The notes: generated by a model not told the origin, from the letters alone. A stretch of DNA of 64,000 nucleotides from Sphaerisporangium siamense (GCF_014205275.1 NZ_JACHND010000001.1:5580001-5644000), one strand, 5' to 3'. Positions 44,336 through 52,721 are shown, counted from the stretch's first letter. A program made the numbers and translations.

Positions 44336-44820
44336 GGTGTAGCGGGCCCGGATGGAGGCCGGGGAAAGCGCTTTCCACCTCGTACCGTAGGGCCGGCGAA
44401 GGAACCGGGGGACGACGTTCAGGGGACGCTCCGATCAGCACGGGGACGCATGGCGGTCCGGAGGGCGGCGGGCGTGGGACGCGGGGCCATGCGGCCGGGG
44501 ACGGTATCGCGGCGACGTCCCGGCTCGGGGAAGACGTCCGCCACCACGGCCCGCGCGGGGCCGGCGTTGTGGCCGGGGGAGCGAGGCCTGTACGCCTGAA
44601 AAGTACCTCCGACCTGCTATAACGCTAGCATCAGACGTAAATGGCTTCGGCAAAAGACTTGGCCAAGTCTCGCCGCGCCCCATGCGTCCGGCCGGGGCGC
44701 GGGCGTGCCGGGTACGCGATGGACGGCGAACGAGCACCCCGATCAGATGCCGAAGGTGAGGGTCGACCACGGCCATGTGGACGAGGAGCGGGCACCGCGA
44801 CCGCTCCGAAGGGGCGCGGT
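44336..44820. other. Intergenic stretch between kinase and unknown cassette
   Basis: No recognisable protein is encoded on either strand. Frames reaching in from both sides lose protein character here. An AT-richer patch at 44590-44640 (ACCTGCTATAACGCTAGCATCAG, quoted in part) may hold a promoter for the downstream cassette. There is no response-regulator gene or remnant. Confidence 0.5.
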
Positions 44821-45732
44821 GTGCTCGCCGCGTACGACGAGATCCTGCGGACCATCAAGAGCGACCCGATAATGATCATCGGCGGCTACGAATTCGAGGG
44901 TTTCGACTGGAAGACGACCGATCCGCTCACGGTTCAGTTGACGGTGCTCGCCAACAGGATCGACCGCGCCATCCGGGTCGCCATCAGCAAACGGTATCCC
45001 GACATGCTGTACCCGTCCGAGCCGAGCACGCTGGTGAAGGTGTGGGCCGAGGTTGAGGACGGCGCGTTCGACATCTTCCACCTGATGGATGAGACGGCCA
45101 TCGGGGCGGTCCGGAAGGTTCTGCCCTTCGACGTCGGCCCGCTGGAGGGACACAACTTCAAGAAGTGGCTGAAGAAGCTGTTGGGGGGCGACTTCTCGGT
45201 GCTCTACGACCCGCGCGCGTCCGTCGGCACCGACCCGAAGCCAGAGCGCCCGGAGCGCGGATTCGTGCTGCGGGTGCAGGAGATACTCCGCGCCGTTAGG
45301 AACAGGGGTAAACCGGCGTACGCCCTGACCATGCAGTCCCAGACGACGGCGAGCGCACGGAAGCTGGCCTCCGCGGTGCACATGGCGAATCCCAAGATCC
45401 TGGCGACCGGGAAGGGAATGATACAGACGGCGGTCTTCGGGCATGTCGAAAAGGTCGTCATCCTGATGTCGGAGAATCCAGGGATGACCGCTCGTGACCC
45501 CCGGATCCGGCAGACTCTGCGGGCAATGGCCGAGGCGGTGGAAGTGGCGGCGGGAACCACAGAGGCGCGAACGAACAAGGATCTCGGGAAGGCCTTGGCG
45601 TCGAGCCACGAGGTCGCACAGGACATCATCGCCGCGCTGACGTCGAAGAAGCTCAGGCAGACGTGGGCGGAACTTCGCCAGGTGCTGCGGGAGATCGAGG
45701 GCGGGCAAGGTCCCGGACAGGACGCAGGATAG
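44821..45732 (+). CDS. Unknown protein, first gene of a two-gene cassette
   Basis: A 303-residue soluble protein from GTG 44821 (GAAGGGG upstream); longer in-frame starts back to 44641 give non-protein-like Arg/Gly-rich sequence. Distinct segments: IKSDPIMIIGGYEFEGFDW, ANRIDRAIRVAISKRYPDML, AVRKVLPFDVGPLEGHNFKK and a long helical C-terminal half (NPGMTARDPRIRQTLRAMAE, SSHEVAQDIIAALTSKKLRQ). There is no signal peptide, membrane helix or catalytic motif I can name. Its TAG is part of the AGGAG ribosome site of the next gene, 11 bp away, so the two are co-expressed. Confidence 0.7.
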   Translation: MLAAYDEILRTIKSDPIMIIGGYEFEGFDWKTTDPLTVQLTVLANRIDRAIRVAISKRYPDMLYPSEPSTLVKVWAEVEDGAFDIFHLMDETAIGAVRKVLPFDVGPLEGHNFKKWLKKLLGGDFSVLYDPRASVGTDPKPERPERGFVLRVQEILRAVRNRGKPAYALTMQSQTTASARKLASAVHMANPKILATGKGMIQTAVFGHVEKVVILMSENPGMTARDPRIRQTLRAMAEAVEVAAGTTEARTNKDLGKALASSHEVAQDIIAALTSKKLRQTWAELRQVLREIEGGQGPGQDAG

Positions 45733-45743
45733 GAGTTCACCAG

Positions 45744-46385
45744 GTGCCCGACGAGCTGGAACAGTTGAGGACCGAGGCGTCGAGCCGCGGGTACGGGCCG
45801 ATGGCGCGCCTGGCGCGAGCGCTGTACGAGGCCGGCCTGCCCCCGGAGCAGGTCCTGCGCGAGTGCTACGGAGCCGACCTGCCCCGGGAGGTCTTCTCGA
45901 TCGCGGCGGCCGACCCGTACACACTGGGCCTGCTGGCGAAGTGGGCCAACCAACCTTGGCAACTGGCCGTACCACTGGACCGAGGTGGCCCGGCGTCTCA
46001 AGCCGACACCTACGAGCCGAAGGAGCGGCGGGTCCACGTCCTGGACCCCGACCTGCTTCCCCTGGTGTTCTTGATCCGCCCGGGCATCGACATCGAGGAC
46101 GACGGCCTGGTGCTCTGCTACCGCCTGACCGAACTGGCAGCAGGCAGATCAACGATCTTCGGCGTCCGCGAAGACGCCGACAACCCCTCAGAGGCGACCC
46201 GACTCGGCGACTCCCTCCTGGCCGTCCTGCACAGGCACCACACGAAATACCTGCACGAACTTGAAGAGGAGTCGGCGAACACGGAGGACAAGGGCGAGTA
46301 CGACTTCGTGGACCCGGAAGAGCTGAGAGAGGTGAGAGCCCTGGTAGACCGCATAGAGACCTTCCAGCACGAAGCACAGACCTGA
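45744..46385 (+). CDS. Unknown acidic protein, second gene of the cassette
   Basis: A 213-residue acidic protein (GTG 45744, AGGAG 8 bases upstream). It begins with a helical region (DELEQLRTEASSRGYGPMAR, LARALYEAGLPPEQVL). A mixed region follows (LPREVFSIAAADPYTLGLLA, LDPDLLPLVFLIRPGID, EDDGLVLCYRLTELAAG), then an acidic helical tail (HELEEESANTEDKGEYDFVD). The LPxE...LG pattern is loosely reminiscent of SUKH/SMI1-type immunity proteins, but this is too weak to assign. It is coupled to the preceding unknown gene. Confidence 0.7.
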   Translation: MPDELEQLRTEASSRGYGPMARLARALYEAGLPPEQVLRECYGADLPREVFSIAAADPYTLGLLAKWANQPWQLAVPLDRGGPASQADTYEPKERRVHVLDPDLLPLVFLIRPGIDIEDDGLVLCYRLTELAAGRSTIFGVREDADNPSEATRLGDSLLAVLHRHHTKYLHELEEESANTEDKGEYDFVDPEELREVRALVDRIETFQHEAQT

Positions 46386-46571
46386 TCGGTTCCCGTCGCG
46401 GCTCTCGGCGGCGCCTTCGCTTCGAAGGGTTCTTGCGAGCTAGAGAGCGCCATGCTGGGTGCGGCGTCAGGGCCGGTCGTCGCGCGGCACGACCTCGGCG
46501 AGCGAGCGGCGTGCCGCGGCCGGGGTGATCGCGTAGCATGGCGCCCCGGTCCGTCGAGACTGGAGGTCGCC

Positions 46572-47051
46572 ATGGTGAACGACATCGACCTGCGGCACCT
46601 GCGCAGGTGTGTCGAGCTCGCCGCCGAGGCGTTGGCAGAGGGGGACGAGCCGTTCGGGTCGGTCCTGGTCGCGGGGGACGGCGCGGTGCTCGCCGAGGAC
46701 CACAACCGGGTGGCCGGGGGCGATCGCACCCGGCACCCGGAGTTCGCGCTGGCGCGGTGGGCGGCGGCCAACCTGACCCCCGAGCAACGCGCGGCGGCGA
46801 CCGTCTACACCTCGGGGGAGCACTGCCCCATGTGCGCGGCGGCGCACGGCTGGGTCGGGCTCGGCCGCATCGTCTACGCCAGCTCGTCCCGGCAGCTCGC
46901 GGCGTGGCTGGCCGAGCTCGGCGTCCCGGCCCCGCCGGTGCGCACGCTGCCGATCGGCGAGGTGGTGCCGGGCGCGGTCACCGACGGGCCCGTCCCCGAG
47001 TTGGCCGAGCGAGTACGTGAGCTGCACCGCCGCTTCCATCGCGCCGGCTGA
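46572..47051 (+). CDS. Nucleoside/cytidine deaminase-superfamily enzyme
   Basis: A 159-residue zinc deaminase from ATG 46572 with GGAGG upstream. The zinc site is H-P-E in RTRHPEFALARWAAANL (the usual HAE has Pro) and GEHCPMCAAAHGWVGLGRI (PCxxC). DEPFGSVLVAGDGAVLAEDHN is the typical substrate-loop strand. The layout is that of guanine deaminase/tRNA adenosine deaminase-like nucleoside deaminases; the substrate is undetermined. The gene stands alone and is convergent with the SDR gene. Confidence 0.88.
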   Translation: MVNDIDLRHLRRCVELAAEALAEGDEPFGSVLVAGDGAVLAEDHNRVAGGDRTRHPEFALARWAAANLTPEQRAAATVYTSGEHCPMCAAAHGWVGLGRIVYASSSRQLAAWLAELGVPAPPVRTLPIGEVVPGAVTDGPVPELAERVRELHRRFHRAG

Positions 47052-47072
47052 TCGCCGCTTCGGCCGGGAGGG

Positions 47073-47774
47073 TTAGACGGGCTGGCCGATCGGCCGTATG
47101 ACCACGGTGTTGACGTCCACGCCGCGCGGCTGGGTGATCGCCCACACGATGGACTCGGCGAGCTGGGCGGCCGTCAGCAGTGAACCCTCGGGCGGCCCGC
47201 CCAGGCCGTCCCAGAAGGGGGTCTCCACGCGCCCCGGGGCGATCAGCGTGACGCCCACGCCGTAGGCGGTGACCATGCGGCGGGTGTTCTCGGCGAGACC
47301 GGTCACCGCCCACTTGGTGGCCCCGTAGATGTTGCCGGGGGTGTTGACGAAGCCCGCGACGCTGCCGACGAGGACGATGCGCCCGCCGGTCTCCTTCAGC
47401 GCGGGCAGGGCGGCCCTGATGAGCAGCGCGGGGCCGAGGACGTTGGTGAGGATCATCTCGCGCCAGCGGGCGGGGTCGCCGTTGTCGAGGGTGTCGTGGC
47501 TGGCGAAGCCGGCGTTGGCGACGGCGGTGTCCAGCCGCCCGAACTCTTTCACGGTGGACTCGACGGCCGCGGTCACGGACTCGTCGTCGGAGGCGTCTCC
47601 GGGGAGGGTCAGCAGGCCGGGCGGGTCGCCGAGCCCGGCGGCGAACCGGGTGAGGCGGTCGCGGTCACGGCCGGTGACGGCGACCCGGTGCCCCCGGTCG
47701 AGCAGGAGCCGGGCCGCGGCCGCGCCGATGCCGCTGGAACCACCGGTGATCAACGTGACAGGGGAGTCGGTCAT
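47073..47774 (-). CDS. SDR-family NAD(P)-dependent oxidoreductase
   Basis: A 233-residue short-chain dehydrogenase: TGGSSGIGAAAARLLLDRGH, VANAGFAS (NNAG variant), catalytic Ser in VLVGSVAGF and YGATKWAVTGLAE; NIYGATK marks the Tyr/Lys pair. It resembles SDR family 7-type oxidoreductases often induced by electrophiles. ATG 47774 lies only 7 bases after the -10 of a MerR-type promoter, so the mRNA is probably leaderless, which favours this start over GTG 47783. Confidence 0.9.
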   Translation of the reverse strand: MTDSPVTLITGGSSGIGAAAARLLLDRGHRVAVTGRDRDRLTRFAAGLGDPPGLLTLPGDASDDESVTAAVESTVKEFGRLDTAVANAGFASHDTLDNGDPARWREMILTNVLGPALLIRAALPALKETGGRIVLVGSVAGFVNTPGNIYGATKWAVTGLAENTRRMVTAYGVGVTLIAPGRVETPFWDGLGGPPEGSLLTAAQLAESIVWAITQPRGVDVNTVVIRPIGQPV

Positions 47775-47781
47775 GCGCCGC

Positions 47782-47812
47782 ACCCTAGGACGTGGAGCGC
47801 GCTCCAGGTCAA
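47782..47812 (-). promoter_or_regulatory. MerR-type promoter of the SDR gene (leaderless)
   Basis: On the minus strand, TTGACC (47812-47807) and TAGGGT (47787-47782) are 19 bp apart with the perfect palindrome TGGAGCGCGCTCCA in between. The transcript would begin near the SDR ATG. The architecture matches 20736-20766. Confidence 0.75.
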
Positions 47813-47921
47813 GCGATCACCCGGGACGCGCGCACGGTCCGGCATGTCGCCATCCGGCCTGCGAAGCGCGCGGCCGGGGTCCGCGGCGGGTCGCGTGCCG
47901 GGCCCGCCGCGGACCCGCCGC

Positions 47922-48125
47922 TCAGCCGCCGGTCACCGAGAAGATGTCGACGCGCGTGTTGTTCAGGACGTCCTTGACGACGACGTCCCTGACGTTCACG
48001 TCCACGTCCACGGGGGCGGGACCGTCGGCGCGGACGGCGGACGCGGACGCCGTCGCGGCGGTGACCGCGAGGACGGCGCCGCCGGCCAGGGCGGCGACGG
48101 CGAGCAACGAGGCGATCTTGCGCAT
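47922..48125 (-). CDS. Small secreted protein
   Basis: A 67-residue protein with a clear signal peptide (MRKIASLLAVAALAGGAVLA, cleavage likely after ATASA) and a ~35-residue mature part rich in Val and Asp (VDVDVNVRDVVVKDVLNNTR), which looks like short alternating beta strands. AGGAG precedes ATG 48125. There are no cysteines and no recognised family. An inverted repeat (48190-48205) lies about 65 bp upstream. It may be a surface or developmental peptide; this is unproven. Confidence 0.65.
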   Translation of the reverse strand: MRKIASLLAVAALAGGAVLAVTAATASASAVRADGPAPVDVDVNVRDVVVKDVLNNTRVDIFSVTGG

Positions 48126-48189
48126 GACTGCTCCTAGGGGGAGGAAACGATCGGCGGCCGGGACGCCGCCGCCTCCGAGCATACTGATG

Positions 48190-48205
48190 GTAACGTGATG
48201 GTTAC
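48190..48205 (-). promoter_or_regulatory. Inverted repeat GTAAC-N6-GTTAC
   Basis: GTAAC (48190-48194) and GTTAC (48201-48205) lie upstream of the small secreted protein. It is a plausible operator for an unidentified regulator. Confidence 0.45.
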
Positions 48206-48301
48206 TCTATGCCAGTGAAGTCGCTCACGATCCGGTGCGTCCCGTGCCCCTCCGGGGTGAAGGAATGTCCACCGGTACGGGCGGCCGGGTTCCGCCGGGT
48301 C

Positions 48302-49309
48302 CTAGGCGAGCATGGCCAGGACCTTCTCTTCCTTGTCCGGGGAGAGGCCGTGCCGGGGGCGGTCGGGGCGGGCGGATGGCTCGCCTTCCGAGCGGAGCCA
48401 GTTCCAGGTGTCGGTGACGGTGTCCTCGACGGAACGGCAGGCCAGGCCGGCGGCGAGCGCGGCCGAGACGTCGCAGTCGTGCATGCCGCCGTACTCGGCG
48501 TCCTCCGGCAGCCAGATCGGCAGCTCCACCCACGGTGCGAGCCCGGCCCGCTCGATCACCTCGGCCGGGGTCCACACCAGCTCGGCATCCGACCCGGTCA
48601 CCCGGCGCGCCGCCTCCAGCAGCCCGCCCATCGTGGCGATCCCCGGCGGGCCGACGATGTTGAAGGCGCCGCCCAGGCCGCGCGCGGCCCCGTCCAGCAT
48701 CCACGCGGCGAGGTCGCGGGCGTCGACGTACTGGAGGGGACGTCCCGGACGGCCGGGGGCCAGCACGCGTCCGCCGCGTTCGAGCCTGCGCAGCCACCAC
48801 GGCAGCCGGCCGATGTCCTCGTACGGCCCGAGCACCAGCCCGGCGCGGGCCAGCAGCGCCCGGTCGCCGAACGCCGCGAGGACGGCCAGTTCGCCGCCCC
48901 GCTTGGCCGCCGCGTAGTCCTGATCGTCCTCGTCGCCGGGGTCGGCGTCGACCACCGGGGCGTCCTCGCCGGCCCCGATGGGCATCGGCCACCGGTACAC
49001 CGACCGGCTGGAGACGTACCCGTAGTGGCCCGCCCGCCCGGCGAGCAGCCCGCAGGCGTCCCGTACCACGCGGGGCGCCCCGCTCCAGGTGTCGAGGACC
49101 GCGTCCCACTCCCGGCGCCCCAGCGCGCCGCGCAGCGCCGCCGGGTCGGTCCTGTCGGCGGTGATCGTCTCGACGCCCGCGGGGGCCGTGCCGGTCACCC
49201 CGCGGTTCAGCATGGTGACCTCGTCGCCGCGCGCCAGGGCCCGCTCGATGATGGCTCGCCCCACGAAACGGGTTCCGCCAAGGACGAGAATGCTCATTCC
49301 GGACGTCAT
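48302..49309 (-). CDS. NAD-dependent epimerase/dehydratase-family protein
   Basis: A 335-residue extended-SDR protein. The cofactor motif is VLGGTRFVGRAIIE near the N-terminus; YGYVSSRSVYRWP and DYAAAKRGGELAVL replace the canonical YxxxK (YAAAK). LPWWLRRLERGGRVLAPGRP and FNIVGPPGIATMGGLL are typical of isoflavone-reductase/RNA-binding-like members of the family. The reaction is not predictable. The start is ATG 49309 or 49297. It is divergent from the LacI regulator across 184 bp. Confidence 0.87.
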   Translation of the reverse strand: MTSGMSILVLGGTRFVGRAIIERALARGDEVTMLNRGVTGTAPAGVETITADRTDPAALRGALGRREWDAVLDTWSGAPRVVRDACGLLAGRAGHYGYVSSRSVYRWPMPIGAGEDAPVVDADPGDEDDQDYAAAKRGGELAVLAAFGDRALLARAGLVLGPYEDIGRLPWWLRRLERGGRVLAPGRPGRPLQYVDARDLAAWMLDGAARGLGGAFNIVGPPGIATMGGLLEAARRVTGSDAELVWTPAEVIERAGLAPWVELPIWLPEDAEYGGMHDCDVSAALAAGLACRSVEDTVTDTWNWLRSEGEPSARPDRPRHGLSPDKEEKVLAMLA

Positions 49310-49493
49310 ACCGGCACTCTGGCCGAGCCCGCCCGCTCAGGCCAGCCGGATTCACCGAGGGCGTAGTGGCAGGTCCCGCCGTGGCCGTGGGAGCCTCGAC
49401 GGCGGCGGGGCCGGGACGGCAGGATCGGCGGGGACGGCGTCGTCCGGCGGGGCGCGGGTCCCGGCCGCCGTGGCGTGAGACCTGGGAGGGGCT

Positions 49494-50495
49494 GTGACGG
49501 GGCGGGCGACGATCTATGACGTGGCCACCGAGGCGGGGGTCAGCATCTCGACGGTGTCGCTCGCGCTCAACGCGCCGGGCCGGGTCAGCGCGGCCACCCG
49601 CCGCAAGGTGCTCGCCGCCGTGGACGCCCTGGGCTTCGTCCCCAAGCCCGACGCCGTCGCGCGCGCCCGGCGCGGCGCGGGCCGCGTCGGGGTCATCGCC
49701 CCGCACACCTCCTACGCCACCGTGGCCCGCCGTGTGAACGGCGTCCTCGCCGCCGCGGCGGCGCGCCCGGTCGAGGTCGTGCTCTACGACCAGCGCTCGG
49801 CGGCGGAGAGCACGTCCCCGCTGCTGGCGGCGCTGCCGGTGACCGGGCGGCTGGACGGCCTGCTCGTGGTGAGCCTGCCGCTGGACGACGGCGTGGCCGC
49901 GCGCCTCACCGGCCTCGGCCTTGCCACGGTGCTGGTGGACGTGCGCCACCCGGGGTTCGACTCCGTCGGCGCGGACGACGAGGCGGGCGGCCGGCTGGTC
50001 GCCGATCATCTGACCGGTCGCGGGCACCGGCGCCTGGGGTTCCTCGGCGAGGCGCAGCGGACCGGCGCGTACGTGTCCCCGTCCGGGCGCAGGCTCGCGG
50101 GCTTCCGCGCCGGGCTCGCCGACGCCGGCCACGACCTCCCCGAGGGCGCGGTGCGGTTCGCGCGGCACGGCGTCGCCCCCGCCGCCGAGGCCGCCGCCGC
50201 CCTGCTGTCGGGGCCCGGGCGTCCCACGGCGGTCTTCGCCGCGGACGACGTCCTCGCGGCGGGCGTGCTCAAGGCGGCGCGCGCCCTCGGACTGCGGGTG
50301 CCGGAGGATGTGGCCGTGGCCGGGTTCGACGACGGCGAGCTGGCCGAGGCGCTGGAGCTGACCACCGTGCGCCAGCCCTTGGAGGAGTCCGGCCGCGCGG
50401 CGATGGAACGCCTGCTGCAACGCCTGGAGTCTCCCGCGGCCCCGGCCCGCGAGACCACGCTCGCCCTGCGCCTGGTCGAACGCGCCACCACCTGA
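49494..50495 (+). CDS. LacI-family transcriptional regulator
   Basis: A 333-residue regulator: TIYDVATEAGVSISTVSLAL, NAPGRVSAATRRKVLAAVDA, LGFVPKPDAVARARR form the HTH and hinge, and the remainder is the periplasmic-binding-like sensor (VGVIAPHTSYATVARRVNGV, FAADDVLAAGVLKAARALGL, VAGFDDGELAEALELTTVRQ). GTG 49494 follows GGGAGGGG. Downstream, across a gap with nested palindromes, lies an SDR gene on the same strand that it probably controls. Confidence 0.93.
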   Translation: MTGRATIYDVATEAGVSISTVSLALNAPGRVSAATRRKVLAAVDALGFVPKPDAVARARRGAGRVGVIAPHTSYATVARRVNGVLAAAAARPVEVVLYDQRSAAESTSPLLAALPVTGRLDGLLVVSLPLDDGVAARLTGLGLATVLVDVRHPGFDSVGADDEAGGRLVADHLTGRGHRRLGFLGEAQRTGAYVSPSGRRLAGFRAGLADAGHDLPEGAVRFARHGVAPAAEAAAALLSGPGRPTAVFAADDVLAAGVLKAARALGLRVPEDVAVAGFDDGELAEALELTTVRQPLEESGRAAMERLLQRLESPAAPARETTLALRLVERATT

Positions 50496-50611
50496 TGACC
50501 GGGAGACCAGCGTCCACGAGGGACGGCGGGCACCCAGGTCGCGCCCGGCGCCAGGCCGTCGGCCGGTCGCCGCTATAGGACGGGAAGCGTCAGGCGGTCC
50601 GCCGAGCGATC

Positions 50612-50638
50612 TGTCGAAGTGCTTCGACAAAAGCACTT
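50612..50638 (+). promoter_or_regulatory. Nested palindromes, likely LacI operator
   Basis: TGTCGAAG-TG-CTTCGACA (50612-50629) is a perfect 18-bp palindrome. Within it, AAGTGCTT (50617-50624) is repeated in inverse as AAGCACTT (50631-50638). It is placed 34-60 bp before the SDR start. Confidence 0.7.
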
Positions 50639-50671
50639 GATTCGCCAGGGGGCCCGGCGTCTGATGGAGAG

Positions 50672-51550
50672 ATGGAGAAGAAGAATGCGGGACGCTCGGA
50701 ACGCGCCGCGAGGCCAGAACGCGCGGCACGCGCGGAGATCCGCTCGTACGTCGTGACCGGCGGCGGCCGGGGCATCGGCAGGGCGGTGTGCGAGCGGCTG
50801 CTCGCCGACGGGCACGCCGTGGTGGCGATCGAGCGCGATCCCTACCCGGAACCGCGCCCGCCCGGACGCCTCACCGTCGTCGAAGGGGACGCCGCCGAGG
50901 AGGCGACCGCCGAGCGGGCCGCGGCCCTCGCCCGGCGCGCCGGCGTCCTCAGCGGCTGGGTGAACAACGCGGCCGTGTTCCGGGACGCCTCGCCGCACAC
51001 CGCGCCCTCCCGCGAGGTGCTCGGCCTCATCACGGCCAACCTGGCGCCCGCCGTCGCGGGCTCGGCCGCCGCGGTCCGCGCGTTCCTCGCCGCGGGCACC
51101 GAGGGGTCGATCGTCAACGTCTCCTCCTACCAGGCGCGCCAGGCCGTCCCCGGCTGCCTGCCGTACGTGACGGCCAAGGCGGCGCTGGAAGGGCTGACCC
51201 GGGCGCTGGCCGTCGAGTACGGGCCGTACGGCATCCGCGCCAACGCCGTCGCGCCCGGGTCGGTCGCCACCGAGCGCTACCGGGCGTACCTGGAGGCCCG
51301 CGAACCCGCCGCGCGGGCGGGCGTCGAGGAGGAGATGCGCGTGCTGCACCCGCAGGGGAGGGTCGCGCGGCCGGAGGAGGTCGCCGCGGTGATCGTCCAC
51401 CTGCTGTCCCCGGAGGCGAGCTTCGTCAACGGCGCGACGGTGCCCGTCGACGGCGGCCGGTCGGTGCTCGCCCGCGACCCCGAGAGCCCTCCGGAGAGCG
51501 CCGTCCGCGCGGGGCCGGTCCGGGACGCGTCCGCGCGTCCCGGACGGTGA
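50672..51550 (+). CDS. SDR-family oxidoreductase under LacI control
   Basis: A 292-residue short-chain dehydrogenase. An Arg/Ala-rich leader (~25 residues) precedes VVTGGGRGIGRAVCERLLAD; WVNNAAVF, IVNVSSYQARQ and YVTAKAALEGLT give the NNAG, Ser and Tyr/Lys motifs. FVNGATVPVDGGRS closes the fold. A linker-like tail follows. Association with a LacI regulator suggests oxidation of a sugar or polyol, but no other catabolic genes are present. Confidence 0.9.
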   Translation: MEKKNAGRSERAARPERAARAEIRSYVVTGGGRGIGRAVCERLLADGHAVVAIERDPYPEPRPPGRLTVVEGDAAEEATAERAAALARRAGVLSGWVNNAAVFRDASPHTAPSREVLGLITANLAPAVAGSAAAVRAFLAAGTEGSIVNVSSYQARQAVPGCLPYVTAKAALEGLTRALAVEYGPYGIRANAVAPGSVATERYRAYLEAREPAARAGVEEEMRVLHPQGRVARPEEVAAVIVHLLSPEASFVNGATVPVDGGRSVLARDPESPPESAVRAGPVRDASARPGR

Positions 51551-51574
51551 GACGACGCCCGAGGGTGCGCGGGG

Positions 51575-51940
51575 TCAGGCGCCGGGCAGCGCCGCACGGG
51601 CCTCCTCGGCGGTCGGGTAGGTGGCGAAGGCGCGCGCCACCCCCGTCAGGCGGAAGATCCTCTCAATGCGCTGGTTGAGGCCCGCCAGCACGACGCCGCC
51701 CTCACGCGCGGCCAGGGCCCGGCGCGCGCCCAGGAAGACGCTGATGCCGGTGGAGTCGCAGAACGTCAGCCCGGTCAGGTCGACCACCAGGTACCGGGCC
51801 TCCGCGGCGTACGCCTCGTCGAAGGCCTTCTGCAGGGCCGAGGCGCTGCCGTGGTCGAGTTCCCCGGTGAGCACCAAGGTTCGCACCGAGGATGGCTGCG
51901 GATCGCCGGAGCCGGTGTCGACGTGCACGGTGAATTTCAT
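51575..51940 (-). CDS. Anti-sigma-factor antagonist (STAS domain)
   Basis: A 121-residue STAS protein of the SpoIIAA/RsbV type. The phosphorylatable Ser sits in LTGLTFCDSTGISVFLGARR, after VVDL, and LRTLVLTGELDHGSASALQK-like strands open the fold. When unphosphorylated it should bind an RsbW-like anti-sigma kinase and free a sigma factor. The matching ATPase is encoded immediately upstream on the same strand, but no sigma factor gene is adjacent. Confidence 0.9.
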   Translation of the reverse strand: MKFTVHVDTGSGDPQPSSVRTLVLTGELDHGSASALQKAFDEAYAAEARYLVVDLTGLTFCDSTGISVFLGARRALAAREGGVVLAGLNQRIERIFRLTGVARAFATYPTAEEARAALPGA

Positions 51941-52112
51941 TGGACGACCTATTCGAGGCGGGCGCTGGACCAGCGGAGGGGGCGGGAGAGGCGGAGAGGG
52001 GCACGACCGCGGGGGCGGGCCGTGAACCCGCTCCCGGCGGCGGATCCTTCACGTCGGTGACGATATGCGAACCGGGGATCTCTGCCCACTCGCCACCGGA
52101 TCTTCGTGACCC

Positions 52113-52520
52113 CTACTCGCCCGCGTGCCCGGCGATGGCCTGCCGCAGCCGTACGGTGGAGCCCTGCTCGTCCTTGGTGATGTACACCTCGTCGCAGAGC
52201 TGCCGCATGAGCCAGAGCCCCCGGCCGCGCAGCGTGCCCACGCCGGGGTCGGACGCGTTGGCGTGCGCGGGGACCAGCAGCCCGAGGCGGTCGTGGATCT
52301 CCACGGTGACGAAGCGGCCGTCGTGCCAGGCGATGACGTGCCCGCGGCCCTCGGCGTGGTCGAGGACGTTGGCGGCGGCCTCGTTCACGGCCAGGACCAG
52401 GTCCTGCAGGCGGACGCCGGTCAGCCCGGCCTCACCCGCGAAAGCCCCGATGTTCCTGCGCAGTTCGCCCAGGTCGTCGGTGATCGGCCAGTACGCGGGT
52501 GTGCGCCCACTGACATTCAC
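52113..52520 (-). CDS. RsbW-like ATP-binding anti-sigma regulator
   Basis: A 135-residue HATPase_c protein: N box LAVNEAAANVLDHAEGRGHV, a degenerate G1 (HDRLGLL) and G2 LRGRGLWLMRQLCDEVYI. The GTG at 52520 is preferred because GGAGGA lies 6 bases upstream; the ATG at 52526 would place that site directly against the start. It is likely a serine kinase that phosphorylates the downstream STAS protein and sequesters a sigma factor encoded elsewhere. The weak G1 box may affect ATP binding. Confidence 0.88.
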   Translation of the reverse strand: MNVSGRTPAYWPITDDLGELRRNIGAFAGEAGLTGVRLQDLVLAVNEAAANVLDHAEGRGHVIAWHDGRFVTVEIHDRLGLLVPAHANASDPGVGTLRGRGLWLMRQLCDEVYITKDEQGSTVRLRQAIAGHAGE

Positions 52521-52721
52521 CGGCATTCCTCCACCTACATAGCCAGCCGCCGACCCTGGCACGAGTCCGCTACCGCGACGACCATACTGCCTGCCCGCCC
52601 CTGGCAATGCCCAGGCGGCCCGGTAGGTGAGGTTCCGGCCCGTACCGCGCCCGGACGCGCGCCCCCGTCCAGAGGCTGCTTCCCCGCCCGGCCGCGACCA
52701 TGCGGCCGACCCTGGAATGAC

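Noticed and set aside
46118-46771. 217-codon minus-strand frame
   Set aside because: Ser/Arg-rich, overlaps the unknown cassette gene and the deaminase, both with better coding features.
48225-50729. 834-codon minus-strand frame over the epimerase/LacI region
   Set aside because: No motifs; opposite or out of frame with clear genes.
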